Positions 41,401 to 51,386 of a stretch of DNA of 64,000 nucleotides are shown piece after piece. Under the pieces are notes generated by a model. The model was given only the letters and a program-made list of their open reading frames with translations. It did not search any database and was not told the origin of the DNA. Origin of the DNA: Nocardia arthritidis NBRC 100137 (GTDB lineage Bacteria > Actinomycetota > Actinomycetes > Mycobacteriales > Mycobacteriaceae); contig NZ_BDBB01000021.1 of NCBI RefSeq assembly GCF_001612765.1, forward strand, positions 86,834-150,833, written 5' to 3'. Within the stretch, counting starts at the first letter, position 1. Every line of letters begins with the position of its first letter. The translations under genes were made by a program, and so were the position numbers.

Positions 41401-42711
41401 GTGGACCTGCCTGACGGCGTCGCCAGCACGGCGCTGCTGACCGACCAGTACGAACTGACCATGCTCGCCGCCGCGCTCGCCGATGGTTCAGCGCATCGGC
41501 AGTGCACCTTCGAGGTGTTTGCTAGACGTTTGCCAAACGGTCGTCGCTATGGCGTCGTCGGTGGTACCGGCCGGGTGCTCGACGCGCTGCGGCAGTTCCG
41601 CTTCGGCGAGGCGGAGCTGGCCGTCGCCGCCTCGTTCTCCGACCGGCGGACGCTCGATTGGCTGCGCGACTACCGGTTCACCGGCGACATCGACGGTTAC
41701 GCCGAGGGCGAGCTCTACTTCCCCGGCTCCCCGATCCTGTCGGTGCGCGGCAGCTTCGCCGAATGCGTCGTCCTGGAGACGCTGATCCTGGCGATTCTCA
41801 ATCACGACAGCGCGATCGCGGCCGCGGGCGCGCGGATGGTCAGCGCCGCGGGCGGCCGCAGGATGATCGAAATGGGTTCCCGGCGCGCCCACGAGCTGGC
41901 CGCCCCGGACTGCGCGCGCGCCGCGTATCTGGCCGGGTTCGACGCCACCTCCAATCTGGAGGCGGTGCGTCGCTACGGGATTCCGGGCGCCGGCACCAGC
42001 GCGCACGCGTTCGTCCTGCTGCACAGCGGCCCCGACGGGGCGCACGAGGCCGAAGCGTTCCGCAGCCAGGTGCAGACGCTCGGGGTCGGGACGACACTGC
42101 TGGTGGACACCTTCGACATCACGCGGGGCGTCGCGACCGCCATCGAGGTCGCGGGCACCGAGCTGGGCGGCGTGCGGATCGACTCCGGCGACCTCGGCGT
42201 CCTGGCCAGGCAGGTGCGCGACCAACTCGACGCGCTCGGGGCCACCAAGACCCGCATCGTGGTCTCCGGCGACCTCGACGAATACGCCATCGCGGCGCTG
42301 CGCGCCGAGCCGGTCGACGTCTACGGCGTCGGCACCGCGCTGGTCACCGGCTCCGGCGCGCCGACCGCAGGCATGGTCTACAAGCTGGTCGAGGTCGAAG
42401 GTGTGCCGGTCGCCAAACGCAGCAGCCACAAGCAATCCCGCGGTGGCACCAAGAAGGTGATCCGCTTGGCCCGCGACACCGGAACGATCGTCGAGGAGAT
42501 CGTCTACCCGGCGGCCGGACCGGTGCCACCTGCCAACGGCTTCGAAGCCAGGCAGCCGCTCGTCCCGCTGGTGCGCGGCGGTGAGCAGGTCGAGGACCTG
42601 CCCACCCTCGCCGAGAGCCGGGATCTGGTCGCGCGGGGCCTGATCAGCCTGCCGTGGGAGGGACTCAAGCTCTCGGCGGGCGAACCCGCCGTGGTGACCA
42701 CCTTCGCCTGA
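41401..42711 (+). CDS. pncB: Nicotinate phosphoribosyltransferase
   Basis: A 436-residue enzyme that makes nicotinate mononucleotide in the Preiss-Handler route of NAD salvage. Family features: N-terminal LLTDQYELTMLAAALADG, EMGSRRAHE, ATSNLEAVRRYGIPGAGTSAHAFVLLH with the autophosphorylated-His region, LLVDTFDIT, VRIDSGDLG and SGDLDEYAI. GTG start preceded by a -10 box at 6 nt. pncA, which supplies nicotinate, is encoded 378 nt downstream, separated by a small minus-strand gene. Confidence 0.93.
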   Translation: MDLPDGVASTALLTDQYELTMLAAALADGSAHRQCTFEVFARRLPNGRRYGVVGGTGRVLDALRQFRFGEAELAVAASFSDRRTLDWLRDYRFTGDIDGYAEGELYFPGSPILSVRGSFAECVVLETLILAILNHDSAIAAAGARMVSAAGGRRMIEMGSRRAHELAAPDCARAAYLAGFDATSNLEAVRRYGIPGAGTSAHAFVLLHSGPDGAHEAEAFRSQVQTLGVGTTLLVDTFDITRGVATAIEVAGTELGGVRIDSGDLGVLARQVRDQLDALGATKTRIVVSGDLDEYAIAALRAEPVDVYGVGTALVTGSGAPTAGMVYKLVEVEGVPVAKRSSHKQSRGGTKKVIRLARDTGTIVEEIVYPAAGPVPPANGFEARQPLVPLVRGGEQVEDLPTLAESRDLVARGLISLPWEGLKLSAGEPAVVTTFA

Positions 42712-42713
42712 GG

Positions 42714-42905
42714 TCAGCGCCTGCGCGGGTCGACGCGGGAGACCAGCAGCAGTCCGGCGGCGAAGAGCAGCGCGAACACCACGCCGGTGATCCCGAACCA
42801 CACCCATGCCGACGGATCGGCGGGACGGGAGCCAAGCAAGAAGACGACCGCGAGAAAAACGGTGGTGCCGATGATCACGCTGCGGAACAGTTTGGCAGGA
42901 CTCAT
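42714..42905 (-). CDS. Small two-helix membrane protein of unknown function
   Basis: A 63-residue protein with two membrane helices (LFRSVIIGTTVFLAVVFLLG and WVWFGITGVVFALLFAAGLLLV) and an Arg-rich end (SRVDPRRR). ATG at 42905 is preceded by GGAGACC. No family recognised. It lies on the opposite strand between pncB and pncA and ends 2 nt after the pncB stop. Confidence 0.65.
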   Translation of the reverse strand: MSPAKLFRSVIIGTTVFLAVVFLLGSRPADPSAWVWFGITGVVFALLFAAGLLLVSRVDPRRR

Positions 42906-43088
42906 GGGATGGTCTCCGAATAGAAAGGCGGCGAACCCCGCCGCCGACGAAAGGTGCACTCGGTAATCACCCCGGGCGGTGGTCGCGTTTACATCGCGAG
43001 CCGCAGAATTCCCGCGAGTCGGGCGAACGAGCGGGCGACCGCGCGGCAGAATCTGAAACAGCCATTCAGCACACCGCGGGAGGTCGCC

Positions 43089-43655
43089 ATGACCCGGGCA
43101 CTGATCATCGTCGACGTCCAGAACGATTTCTGCGAGGGCGGTTCACTCGCGGTCACCGGCGGAGCCGCCGTGGCCGCCCGGATCAGCGAGTACCTCACGG
43201 CGGCGAAGTACGGCGCGATCGTCGCGACCCGGGACTATCACGTCGATCCCGGCGCGCACTTCTCCGACGCGCCCGACTACATCGACACCTGGCCGCCGCA
43301 CTGCCTGGTCGGCACGCCGGGCGCCGATTTCCACCCGGCGCTGGCCACCGGAGTCGTCCAGGCGATCTTCTCCAAGGGCGAGTACTCGGCGGCCTACTCC
43401 GGATTCGAGGGCACGACCGAGGACGGCACCGGGCTGGCCGACTGGCTGCGCGAGCGCGGCGTCGACGCCGTCGACGTGGTCGGCATCGCGACCGACCACT
43501 GCGTGCGCGCCACCGCGCTGGACGCGCGCATCGAGGGTTTCGACACCCGCGTCCTGCTCGACCTCACCGCCGGTGTCGCCCCCGATACGGTCGCCGTCGC
43601 GCTGGACCGCATGCGCGGGGCGGGCGTCGACCTGGAGGGGAGCGTCAACCGGTAG
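43089..43655 (+). CDS. pncA: Nicotinamidase
   Basis: A 188-residue isochorismatase-fold amidase that deamidates nicotinamide to nicotinate. The catalytic triad is complete: Asp9 (VDVQNDF), Lys96 (FSKGEY), Cys138 (IATDHCVRATALDARIEGF). Metal ligands Asp49, His51, His57 and His71 fall at the same numbers as in M. tuberculosis PncA. By family this enzyme would also activate pyrazinamide. GGGAGGTCGCC ribosome site. Forms a salvage pair with pncB. Confidence 0.94.
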   Translation: MTRALIIVDVQNDFCEGGSLAVTGGAAVAARISEYLTAAKYGAIVATRDYHVDPGAHFSDAPDYIDTWPPHCLVGTPGADFHPALATGVVQAIFSKGEYSAAYSGFEGTTEDGTGLADWLRERGVDAVDVVGIATDHCVRATALDARIEGFDTRVLLDLTAGVAPDTVAVALDRMRGAGVDLEGSVNR

Positions 43656-43700
43656 ACCGCTCGGTCTCGGCGACCGTCCCGCCCTGTCGGAGGCGACGAG

Positions 43701-43706
43701 TAGGCT
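43701..43706 (+). promoter_or_regulatory. -10 box TAGGCT for leaderless dinG mRNA
   Basis: TAGGCT ends 6 nt before the GTG at 43713, which has no ribosome site. Confidence 0.5.
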
Positions 43707-43712
43707 GCTCGC

Positions 43713-45761
43713 GTGCCCGAACTCCCGCCCGTTTCCGACCTTTTGGCCACCGCCGTACAGGCGCTCGGCGGCAAGGAGCGCGCCGGGCAGACGACGATGG
43801 CCGCGGCGGTCGACCACGCCATCGACACCAAGGAACACCTCGCGGTGCAGGCCGGGACGGGCACTGGCAAGTCGCTGGCGTATCTGGTGCCGAGCCTGCG
43901 CCACGCCGTGCGCACCGGCCGCACGGTGGTGGTCTCCACCGCGACGATCGCGCTGCAGCGTCAGCTGGTCGACCGCGACCTGCCCCGGCTGGCCGACGCG
44001 CTGAGCGCGCCGCTGGGGCGCACGCCGAAGTTCGCGATCCTCAAGGGGCGCAACAACTATCTGTGCTTGAACAAGATCAACAGCGCGATTCCGGACGAGC
44101 CCGCCGAGGCGGAGCTGTTCGACGCGTTCGCGATCTCCCGCCTCGGCCGCGAAGTGCAACGGCTCAACGAGTGGACCTCCGACACGGAAACCGGTGACCG
44201 CGACGAACTCGCCCCTGGAGTCAGCGATCGCGCTTGGCGGCAGGTCAGCGTGTCGTCGCGGGAGTGCCTCGGCAAGTCCCGCTGCTCCTTCGGCCAGGAT
44301 TGCTTCGCCGAGCGCGCCAGGACCGAGTCGGCGCAGGCCGACGTGGTGGTGACCAACCACGCGCTGCTGGCCATCGACGCGATCAGCGGCATCCAGGTGC
44401 TGCCCGAGCACGATGTGGTGGTCATCGACGAGGCGCACGAGCTGGTCGACCGGGTCACCGGCGTGGCCACCGCCGAACTGGCCTCCGCCGCGATCAGCGC
44501 GGCGGCCCGGCGCTGCGCCAAGCTCATCGATGAGCAGGAGGTGGACCGCCTGGAGGGCGCCGCCGAGGCCTGGCACACCGTGCTGGACGAGCTACCCGCC
44601 GCCCGGTGGGACACCCTGCCCGACGGCGTCGCCCCGGTGCTGGCCCTGATCCGCGATGCCGCCTGGAACGCGCGCACCGCGCTCGCGCCACCGGGCAGCA
44701 CCACCGCGCAGGGCGACCCGGAGACCTCCGCCGCCCGCACCATGGCGGTGGCCGCGCTGGACGAGGTGCACGACAGCGCGGTCCGCGCGCTGACGGCGTT
44801 CGACGAGCCCGATCCCGCCGCACGCCGGGACGTCATCTGGCTGGCCGCCGACGATATCCGCGGAGTGGTGCGCCGCTCGTTGCGGATGGCGCCGCTGTCG
44901 GTGGGCGGGCTGCTGCGCAGCAGGCTCTTCGGCACCGCGACCGTCGTGCTGACCTCCGCCACATTGCAGATCGGCGGTTCCTTCGACGGCCTGGCGGTGA
45001 CCTGGGGCCTGCCCGCGCAGTCGGGCAATCGCACCGATCCGGCCACCGCGAACGGGGCGCAGCCGCCATCGGACGCCGAGACCGTGCGCTGGAGCTCGCT
45101 CGATGTCGGCTCACCGTTCGACCACGCCAAGTCCGGCATCCTCTACGTCGCCAAGCACCTGCCCGCGCCGGGCCGCGACGGGCTCGCACCGGCCTACCTG
45201 GACGAGATCGAGCGGCTCATCACCGCGGCGGGCGGGCGCACCCTCGGCTTGTTCTCCTCGATGCGCGCCGCCCGCGCGGCCACCGACGCGCTGCGCCCAC
45301 GGTTGCAGACCCCCGTGTTGTGCCAGGGCGACGACTCGACGGGCGCGTTGGTCCGCAAATTCGCCGACGACCCGGAGACTTCCCTGTTCGGCACGCTGTC
45401 GCTGTGGCAGGGCGTCGACGTGCCCGGACCGTCGCTGAGCCTGGTGATCCTCGACCGCATCCCCTTCCCCCGGCCGGACGATCCGCTGCTGGCAGCCCGG
45501 CAGCGTGCCGTGGAGATGCGGGGCGGAAACGGGTTCATGACGGTAGCCGCCAGCCACGCGGCTCTGCTGCTCGCGCAGGGCACCGGACGCCTGCTGCGCA
45601 GCGTCGACGATCGCGGCGTGGTCGCCATCCTCGATTCCCGCCTCGCCACCGCCCGCTATGGCGGCTACCTGCGCGCGTCGCTGCCGCCGTACTGGGAGAC
45701 GGCCGACCCGGAGGTCGTAGTCAAGGCCTTGCGCAGGCTGGCCGCCGCGGCGACGGTGTAG
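43713..45761 (+). CDS. dinG: DinG-family (XPD-like) ATP-dependent DNA helicase
   Basis: A 682-residue superfamily 2 helicase. Walker A AGTGTGKS (47-54), motif Ia VVVSTATIALQRQL, and DEAH box VVIDEAHELVDRV. Iron-sulfur cluster cysteines are in NYLCLNKI and SRECLGKSRCSFGQDCF. C-terminal motifs are LFGTLSLWQGVDVPGPSLSLVILDRIPFP and AQGTGRLLRSVDDRGVVAILDSRL. It unwinds DNA 5'-3' and resolves R-loops or damaged structures in relatives. Homologous in position to Rv1329c. GTG start with leaderless-type -10 box. Confidence 0.92.
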   Translation: MPELPPVSDLLATAVQALGGKERAGQTTMAAAVDHAIDTKEHLAVQAGTGTGKSLAYLVPSLRHAVRTGRTVVVSTATIALQRQLVDRDLPRLADALSAPLGRTPKFAILKGRNNYLCLNKINSAIPDEPAEAELFDAFAISRLGREVQRLNEWTSDTETGDRDELAPGVSDRAWRQVSVSSRECLGKSRCSFGQDCFAERARTESAQADVVVTNHALLAIDAISGIQVLPEHDVVVIDEAHELVDRVTGVATAELASAAISAAARRCAKLIDEQEVDRLEGAAEAWHTVLDELPAARWDTLPDGVAPVLALIRDAAWNARTALAPPGSTTAQGDPETSAARTMAVAALDEVHDSAVRALTAFDEPDPAARRDVIWLAADDIRGVVRRSLRMAPLSVGGLLRSRLFGTATVVLTSATLQIGGSFDGLAVTWGLPAQSGNRTDPATANGAQPPSDAETVRWSSLDVGSPFDHAKSGILYVAKHLPAPGRDGLAPAYLDEIERLITAAGGRTLGLFSSMRAARAATDALRPRLQTPVLCQGDDSTGALVRKFADDPETSLFGTLSLWQGVDVPGPSLSLVILDRIPFPRPDDPLLAARQRAVEMRGGNGFMTVAASHAALLLAQGTGRLLRSVDDRGVVAILDSRLATARYGGYLRASLPPYWETADPEVVVKALRRLAAAATV

Positions 45762-45835
45762 TAGCCGGCCCGTCCCGCGCCGAGCCCTGCACGCGGCGCG
45801 GGGACATCATCGGATCCCGTTCCGGCAGCGGCGTT

Positions 45836-46228
45836 TCAGCGCACGGCCACCGCGTCGACCTCGAACAGCATTCCCGGCAACGCCAGCGCCGCCACTCCGG
45901 TCAGCGTCTGCGCGGGCGGGCGATCACCCCAGATCGCGGCGATCTTCTTGCCCAGCACCGCCAGCTTCTCCCGGTCGTGGCCGACGATGTGCGTCCGCAA
46001 CTGCGCGACGTCGGCGTAGTCCACTCCCGCGGAGCGCAAGGCGATTCCGAGGTTGGCGAACGCGTTGTCCACCTGCACCGCGAACTCGGCGCTCGTGGTG
46101 TGCCCTTCGGCGTCCGAGTCGTACTGCCCGGCGATGAACACCAACTCTCCGCGCGCCACCGCCACATGGCTGTAGCCGAATCCGGTCGGATCGTGCAGTT
46201 CACCGGGGTTGCTGATTTCCACGGTCAT
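45836..46228 (-). CDS. RidA/YjgF-family protein
   Basis: A 130-residue protein of the RidA family (deaminates reactive enamine/imine intermediates). Visible family parts are GYSHVAVARGELVFIAGQYDSDAEG, FAVQVDNAFANLGIALRSAGVDYADVAQLRTHIVG and PAQTLTGVAALALPGMLFEVDAVAVR. The catalytic Arg of true RidA (usually before the last strand) is replaced by LTGV, so this is likely a RidA-subgroup relative with another role. ATG at 46228 with GAGGAG upstream. It lies downstream of a DoxX gene on the same strand. Confidence 0.85.
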   Translation of the reverse strand: MTVEISNPGELHDPTGFGYSHVAVARGELVFIAGQYDSDAEGHTTSAEFAVQVDNAFANLGIALRSAGVDYADVAQLRTHIVGHDREKLAVLGKKIAAIWGDRPPAQTLTGVAALALPGMLFEVDAVAVR

Positions 46229-46360
46229 CGTTTCTCCTCGCTCGGTCGACAAGTGCTGCAACAACACAACGACGATCCGGCAGTCCGCGGTGTGACACGA
46301 CAAACGACCGCGGCGCGGCGACCGAGGTCACCGCGCCGCTGACCCGGCTGTGCCGGAGAT

Positions 46361-46894
46361 TCAGAGAGCCCACTTCAGGATCAGCGTGAGCGCGCCCGTC
46401 GCGACCGCGAGAATCAGCGCGCCGACTCCCCACACGAATCCGTGACGTCCCCACGGACGCCCGGCGTCCAACGAGAACTTGCCGGGCCCGGTGAAGGGCA
46501 GCGCAGCACCGACCACCGCGAACAGCAGGCCCATTTCGTAACCGCCCAGCAGACCACCGGCCCAGGTGGCGTTGATCGCGTTGATCATGGTGCCCACCAC
46601 GATCGCACCGGCCAGCGGCGTCAGCAGACCGAGCAGCAGGAGCAGGCCACCACCGAGTTCGGTCAGGCCGGCCAGGGTGCCGAACACCTTGCCCGGGTTG
46701 TATCCCATCTGCTCGAAGCCGTCGGCGTTGGCCCGCAGGCCCGGGCCGCCCCACCAGCCGAAGAGTTTCTGCGCGCCGTGTGCCGCGAGCAAGCCGCCGA
46801 AGAAGACTCGCACGATCAGCAGGCCGATGTCGGTGGCGATGCCGTCCAGCTCGGTGCCGGTGCCGGTTCTGTCGAGTACGGATCTCATGGTCAT
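46361..46894 (-). CDS. DoxX-family membrane protein
   Basis: A 177-residue protein with four membrane helices and the DoxX patterns RVFFGGLLAAHGAQKLFGWWGGPGL, FGTLAGLTELGGGLLLLLGLLTPLAGAIVVGTMINAI and KFSLDAGRPWGRHGFVWGVGALILAVA. Family members take part in redox or thiol stress defence or are electron-transfer subunits. ATG at 46894 was selected because GAGGA lies 5 nt upstream; two neighbouring ATGs (46906, 46888) are possible. Confidence 0.85.
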   Translation of the reverse strand: MTMRSVLDRTGTGTELDGIATDIGLLIVRVFFGGLLAAHGAQKLFGWWGGPGLRANADGFEQMGYNPGKVFGTLAGLTELGGGLLLLLGLLTPLAGAIVVGTMINAINATWAGGLLGGYEMGLLFAVVGAALPFTGPGKFSLDAGRPWGRHGFVWGVGALILAVATGALTLILKWAL

Positions 46895-47055
46895 GCTGGT
46901 CCTCATCCCTGTGCTGTCGTTCGAGGCACGATCGTTAGCTCGGCGAAAAAACGGACTACGGTCCGATTCTCGCACGAAGGAGCCAACGGCCCGACCTTTC
47001 GGTGTATTCCACGTTCGGGCGGGAAGGACGGTTCAGCGCGCAAGCGAGCGGAGGG

Positions 47056-48417
47056 TTACTCCGCGAGGAAGAAGAAGTAGCCGAGGAACACCAGCATCAA
47101 CGCCCACATCGCCGGGTGCACGTCCTTGATCCGGCCCTTGGCCGCCATGACCACCGGATACAGCAGCATGCCCATGGCAAGGCCGTTGGCGATGGAATAC
47201 GTCAGCGGCATCATCACGATCGTGACGAACGCGGGCACCGAGTACTCGAGACGGTTCCAGTCGATCTGGCCCAGCGCACGGGCCATGAGGATGCCGACCA
47301 CGATGAGCGCGGGCGCGGTCACCTCACCCGAGCCCGCGACCACCGCGAAGATCGGATAGCAGAACATCGCGACGAGGAACCAGACCGCGGTGGTGACGGC
47401 GGTCAGCCCGGTCCGGCCGCCCGCCGAGACGCCCGCGGTCGATTCCACATAGGCGGTCGTGGTCGAGGTGCCGATGACCGCGCCTGCCATGGTGCCCACC
47501 GAGTCCGCCGCCAGCGCGCTCGCGGCGCGCGGCAGCTTGCCCTTCTCGTCCAGCAGGCCCGCCTGGTTCGCGACGCCGATCAGGGTGCCCGAGGCATCGA
47601 AGAAGTCGACGAACAGCATGGTCAGCACCACCACGGCCATCTGGCCGGTGAACGCGTCGGGCAGATGGACGATCGCCTGACCGAAGGTGTGCTCGAGCCC
47701 CTGTGGCGCGGCAAACACGCCCTTGGGCAGATCGACCAAGCCGCTCACGATGCCGACGATCGTGGTCAGCACGATGCCGTAGAGCACCGCGCCGTACCAG
47801 CCCCGCACCAGGAACACCACGGTCACCAGCAACCCGAACAGCGCGAGCAGCGTGGTGCCCTTGGTGAAGTCGCCCAGCGTGACCAGCGTCGCCTCGCTGT
47901 TCACCACGATCCCGGCGTTCTTCAGGCCGAGGAAGGCCACGAACAACCCGATACCTGCGCCGACGGCGAGCTTCAGCTGCATCGGGATCGCGTTGAGGAT
48001 GCGTTCGCGCACCTTGGTCACGGCGAGGACGAAGAAGATGACACCGGACAGGAACGTGCCCGACAGCGCCACCTGCCACGGAATCCCCATCTCGAGCACC
48101 ACCGTGTACGCGAAGAACGCGTTGAGTCCCATACCCGGTGCGAGCGCGATCGGATACCGGGCCCACAGCCCCATGACCAGCGTGCCGAACACCGCCGCGA
48201 CGGCGGTGGCGGTGAACACCGCCTGCATCGGGATGCCCTTGTCGCCCAACGCGCCCTGGTCGCCGAGTACCGCGGGGTTCACCGCGAGGACATAGGACAT
48301 GGCCAGGAACGTGACCGTGCCCGCCATGAGTTCGCGCTTGACGGTCGAGCCGTTCGAGCGGACGCCGAAGTACCCGTCGAGGCGTCCTCGAGTCCGGTGC
48401 AGAACGTCGGTGACCAT
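47056..48417 (-). CDS. NCS2-family purine permease (AzgA/PbuG-like)
   Basis: A 453-residue transporter with about 12-14 membrane segments of the AzgA-like branch, which imports guanine, hypoxanthine or adenine with protons. Signatures: VKRELMAGTVTFLAMSYVLAVNPAVLGDQG, LMGLWARYPIALAPGMGLNAFFAYTVVLEMGIPWQVAL, MLFVDFFDASGTLIGVANQAGLLDEKG, GAVIGTSTTTAYVESTAGVSAGGRTGLTA. ATG at 48417 has GGAG 7 nt upstream. Downstream of glgP on the same strand, separated by a strong hairpin. Confidence 0.9.
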   Translation of the reverse strand: MVTDVLHRTRGRLDGYFGVRSNGSTVKRELMAGTVTFLAMSYVLAVNPAVLGDQGALGDKGIPMQAVFTATAVAAVFGTLVMGLWARYPIALAPGMGLNAFFAYTVVLEMGIPWQVALSGTFLSGVIFFVLAVTKVRERILNAIPMQLKLAVGAGIGLFVAFLGLKNAGIVVNSEATLVTLGDFTKGTTLLALFGLLVTVVFLVRGWYGAVLYGIVLTTIVGIVSGLVDLPKGVFAAPQGLEHTFGQAIVHLPDAFTGQMAVVVLTMLFVDFFDASGTLIGVANQAGLLDEKGKLPRAASALAADSVGTMAGAVIGTSTTTAYVESTAGVSAGGRTGLTAVTTAVWFLVAMFCYPIFAVVAGSGEVTAPALIVVGILMARALGQIDWNRLEYSVPAFVTIVMMPLTYSIANGLAMGMLLYPVVMAAKGRIKDVHPAMWALMLVFLGYFFFLAE

Positions 48418-48494
48418 GGGTGACTCCAGTCGAGGAACGAATCGGGGCATGCCAAGGGCACGGTAACCGACGGTTCACTACCTGGGGCAACCCG

Positions 48495-48523
48495 CGGTGG
48501 CGCCATCGTGACCGGCGCCACCG
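48495..48523 (-). terminator. Terminator-like hairpin downstream of glgP
   Basis: A 10-bp perfect stem (48495-48504 with 48514-48523, 9-nt loop) starts 4 nt after the glgP stop. No T-tract follows. Confidence 0.6.
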
Positions 48524-48526
48524 GGA

Positions 48527-51100
48527 CTAGGCGCTCGGCGCGGAGACCAACCCGAGTTCGGCGTCGGAGGCCAGCAGCTCATTGTGCGGCAGCACGCGCA
48601 CGGTGTAGCCGACCGCGCCGGACAGCGGCAGCGGAGTGTCGACGGTGAACAGCTCGGCGCCCGCGTCGGACCCGGTGTGCGTCATCGGGACCGTCGTGGT
48701 GTCGGAGAGGTCGTCGGTCGCCGACACCCGGCCGAGCACCGCCTGCACCACCACGTCGGGCACGCTCAATCCGCCGAGTTCGACCCGCGCGGTCAGCGAC
48801 AGCCGCGCGCCGATGACCGGCGTGTCCGGCAGTCCCGCGCTGTCGACCTGGATCACCTTGACCGAGGGCCACGCGGACTCGACCCGGTGGCGGTACTCGG
48901 CGACGCCCCGCGCGACGGCGAAATCGTCGGCCGTCGCCCGCTGATGAGCCGCGGCGGCGGGAGCGTAGTACTCCACCGCGTAGTCGCGCACCATCCGGGA
49001 AGCCAGAACCTTCGGTCCCAAGGTCTGCAAGGTGTGGCGAACCATCTCGACCCAGCGCACCGGCATCCCGGACGCGTCGCGGTCGTAGAAGCGCGGCGCC
49101 ACCGCCCGCTCGAACAGGTCGTAGAGCGCGGCGGCCTCCAGATCGTCGCGGCGGTGCTCGTCCCGGACGCCCTCCGCGGTCGGAATGGACCATCCGTTCT
49201 CGCCGTCGTACATCTCGTCCCACCAGCCGTCCCGGATGGACAGATTGAGCCCGCCGTTCAACGCCGATTTCATGCCGGAGGTGCCACACGCCTCCAGCGG
49301 GCGCAGGGGGTTGTTCAGCCAGACGTCGCAACCCCAGTACAGGTAGCGGGCCATCGACATGTCGTAGTCCGGCAGGAAGACGATCCGGTGCCGCACCTCG
49401 GGGTCGTCGGCGAAGCGGACCACCTGCTGGATGAGCGCCTTGCCGCCGTCATCGGCCGGGTGGCTCTTGCCCGCGACGACCAGCTGCATCGGCCGCCGCG
49501 GGTCCAGCAGCAGGGCACGCAGCCGCTGCGGGTCGCGCAGCATGAGAGTCAGGCGCTTGTAGGTCGGCACCCGGCGGGCGAATCCGACGGTCAGCACATT
49601 CGGGTCGAAGACCCCGTTCACCCAGCCGAGTTCGGCCTCCGCGGCGCCGCGTTCCAACCAGGACGCGCGCACCCTGCGGCGCACCTCGTCGACGAGGATG
49701 CCGCGCAGGGTGTTACGGGTGGACCACAGCTCGGTGAGATCGACGTCGCGCAGCCGTTCCCAGCCGCGGCCCTCCTCGAGCAGTTCCGCGCCGATGTGCT
49801 CGCGCGCCTTGTCCACCCATTCGCGCGCGGCCCACGTGGTGGCGTGCACGCCGTTGGTGACCGAACCGATCGGCACCTCCGCCGGGTCGAAACCCGGCCA
49901 CAGCGAGGCGAACATCGACCGGCTCACCGCGCCGTGCAGCTTCGAGACACCGTTGGCGCGCTGCGCCAGTCGCAGACCCATGTGCGCCATATTGAAGACG
50001 GAGGGGTCGGCTTCCCGGCCGAGCGCCACGATCCGGTCCACGGAAAGACCTGGCAGCAGCGCGGATTCGGATTCTCCGTGCGCGCCGCCGAAGTAGCGCC
50101 GCACCATCGGCATAGGGAATCGATCGATGCCCGCCGGGACCGGTGTATGCGTGGTGAACACCGTGCCCGCCCGCACAGCGGCGAGTGCGGAATCGAAATC
50201 CTGCCCCGCCGCGACGAATTCGCGGATGCGCTCCACGCCGAGGAAACCCGCGTGGCCTTCGTTCATGTGGAACACGTCGGGGTCGGGCAGCCCCGCGGAC
50301 GCGGTGTAGGCGCGCACCGCGCGAACACCGCCGATGCCCGCGAGGATCTCCTGGCGGATGCGATGCTCCTGATCGCCGCCGTAGAGTCGGTCGGTGACCG
50401 CGCGCAACTCCGGGTCGTTCTCGGCGATGTCGGAGTCCAGCAGCAACAGCGGAACCCGGCCCACCTGGGCGATCCACACCCGCGCACGCAGCACCCTGCG
50501 GTCGGGCATCGCCACGTGGATGAGCACCGGCGAGCCGTCGGAGGTGAGCGCCCGCAGCGGCAGGCCCTGCGGGTCCAGCGCCGGATAGTGCTCGGCCTGC
50601 CAGCCGTCGGTCGTCAGCGACTGCCGGAAGTAGCCCGAGCGGTACAGCAATCCCACCCCGATCAGCGGCAGGCCGAGGTCGGAGGCGCCCTTCAAATGGT
50701 CGCCGGCCAGAATCCCCAGGCCGCCCGAGTAGTTCGGCAGCACCTCGGTGACGCCGAACTCCATCGAGAAGTAGGCGATGCCCCGCACCCCCTCCTCCCC
50801 CGCCCGGCGCTGGAACCAGCCCGGCGCCGCCAGATACTCGCGCAGCTCCGCCGCCGCGGCGTCGACACGCGCGACATAGCCGGCATCGGCGGCCAGCTCG
50901 TCCAGCCGCGCCGCGGGTACCTCGCCCAGCATCCGGACCGGATCGTGCCCCATCTCCTGCCACCGCCGCGGGTCGAGCGCGGCGAACAGATCCTGCGTCG
51001 GCGGGTGCCACGACCAGCGCAGGTTTGTGGCGAGCTCACCAAGGGCCGCCAGGCGCTCGGGCAGATGGGCACGGACGGTGAAACGACGCAATGCCTTCAT
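48527..51100 (-). CDS. glgP: Alpha-glucan (glycogen/maltodextrin) phosphorylase
   Basis: An 857-residue GT35 phosphorylase of the actinobacterial type, with an N-terminal DUF3417 domain (LPERLAALGELATNLRWSWHPPTQDLFAALD). Catalytic parts: GGLGILAGDHLKGASDLGLPLIGVGLLY, MNEGHAGFL, and the PLP lysine in CGTSGMKSALNGGLNLSIRDGWWDEMYDGENGW. It releases glucose-1-phosphate from alpha-glucan chain ends. Divergent from the secreted-protein, LysE and glgE-glgB genes. In M. tuberculosis the homologue Rv1328 is directly beside glgE. Confidence 0.93.
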   Translation of the reverse strand: MKALRRFTVRAHLPERLAALGELATNLRWSWHPPTQDLFAALDPRRWQEMGHDPVRMLGEVPAARLDELAADAGYVARVDAAAAELREYLAAPGWFQRRAGEEGVRGIAYFSMEFGVTEVLPNYSGGLGILAGDHLKGASDLGLPLIGVGLLYRSGYFRQSLTTDGWQAEHYPALDPQGLPLRALTSDGSPVLIHVAMPDRRVLRARVWIAQVGRVPLLLLDSDIAENDPELRAVTDRLYGGDQEHRIRQEILAGIGGVRAVRAYTASAGLPDPDVFHMNEGHAGFLGVERIREFVAAGQDFDSALAAVRAGTVFTTHTPVPAGIDRFPMPMVRRYFGGAHGESESALLPGLSVDRIVALGREADPSVFNMAHMGLRLAQRANGVSKLHGAVSRSMFASLWPGFDPAEVPIGSVTNGVHATTWAAREWVDKAREHIGAELLEEGRGWERLRDVDLTELWSTRNTLRGILVDEVRRRVRASWLERGAAEAELGWVNGVFDPNVLTVGFARRVPTYKRLTLMLRDPQRLRALLLDPRRPMQLVVAGKSHPADDGGKALIQQVVRFADDPEVRHRIVFLPDYDMSMARYLYWGCDVWLNNPLRPLEACGTSGMKSALNGGLNLSIRDGWWDEMYDGENGWSIPTAEGVRDEHRRDDLEAAALYDLFERAVAPRFYDRDASGMPVRWVEMVRHTLQTLGPKVLASRMVRDYAVEYYAPAAAAHQRATADDFAVARGVAEYRHRVESAWPSVKVIQVDSAGLPDTPVIGARLSLTARVELGGLSVPDVVVQAVLGRVSATDDLSDTTTVPMTHTGSDAGAELFTVDTPLPLSGAVGYTVRVLPHNELLASDAELGLVSAPSA

Positions 51101-51386
51101 TCGGTAGAAACTACACGGCGCCCAGAGCGGCCGCCCCGCGTGACCACGCCCCGGAAAACCTTTCGACCAGCATGTTTTCCGGTGGGCCGCGACGAGATCA
51201 GCCCACTCGATCGTGCGTAACGCGCTCTACCGTCACAGAACGGCCACACGACGCGCACCGGCGCGCCCGCTCCCGCTACCCGATCGAGACCCGCACTCGC
51301 TTGTGAACCCGAGAACGCCGGGCAAACCCACAAGCTGTGCGGACCAACCGGCCGCACCAACCGAAATCAGTACGGGAGTGATCGAG

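Noticed and set aside
48584..51220. 878-residue plus-strand frame opposite glgP
   Set aside because: Mirror frame of a real phosphorylase; composition is His/Arg/Gly-rich with no recognisable motif.
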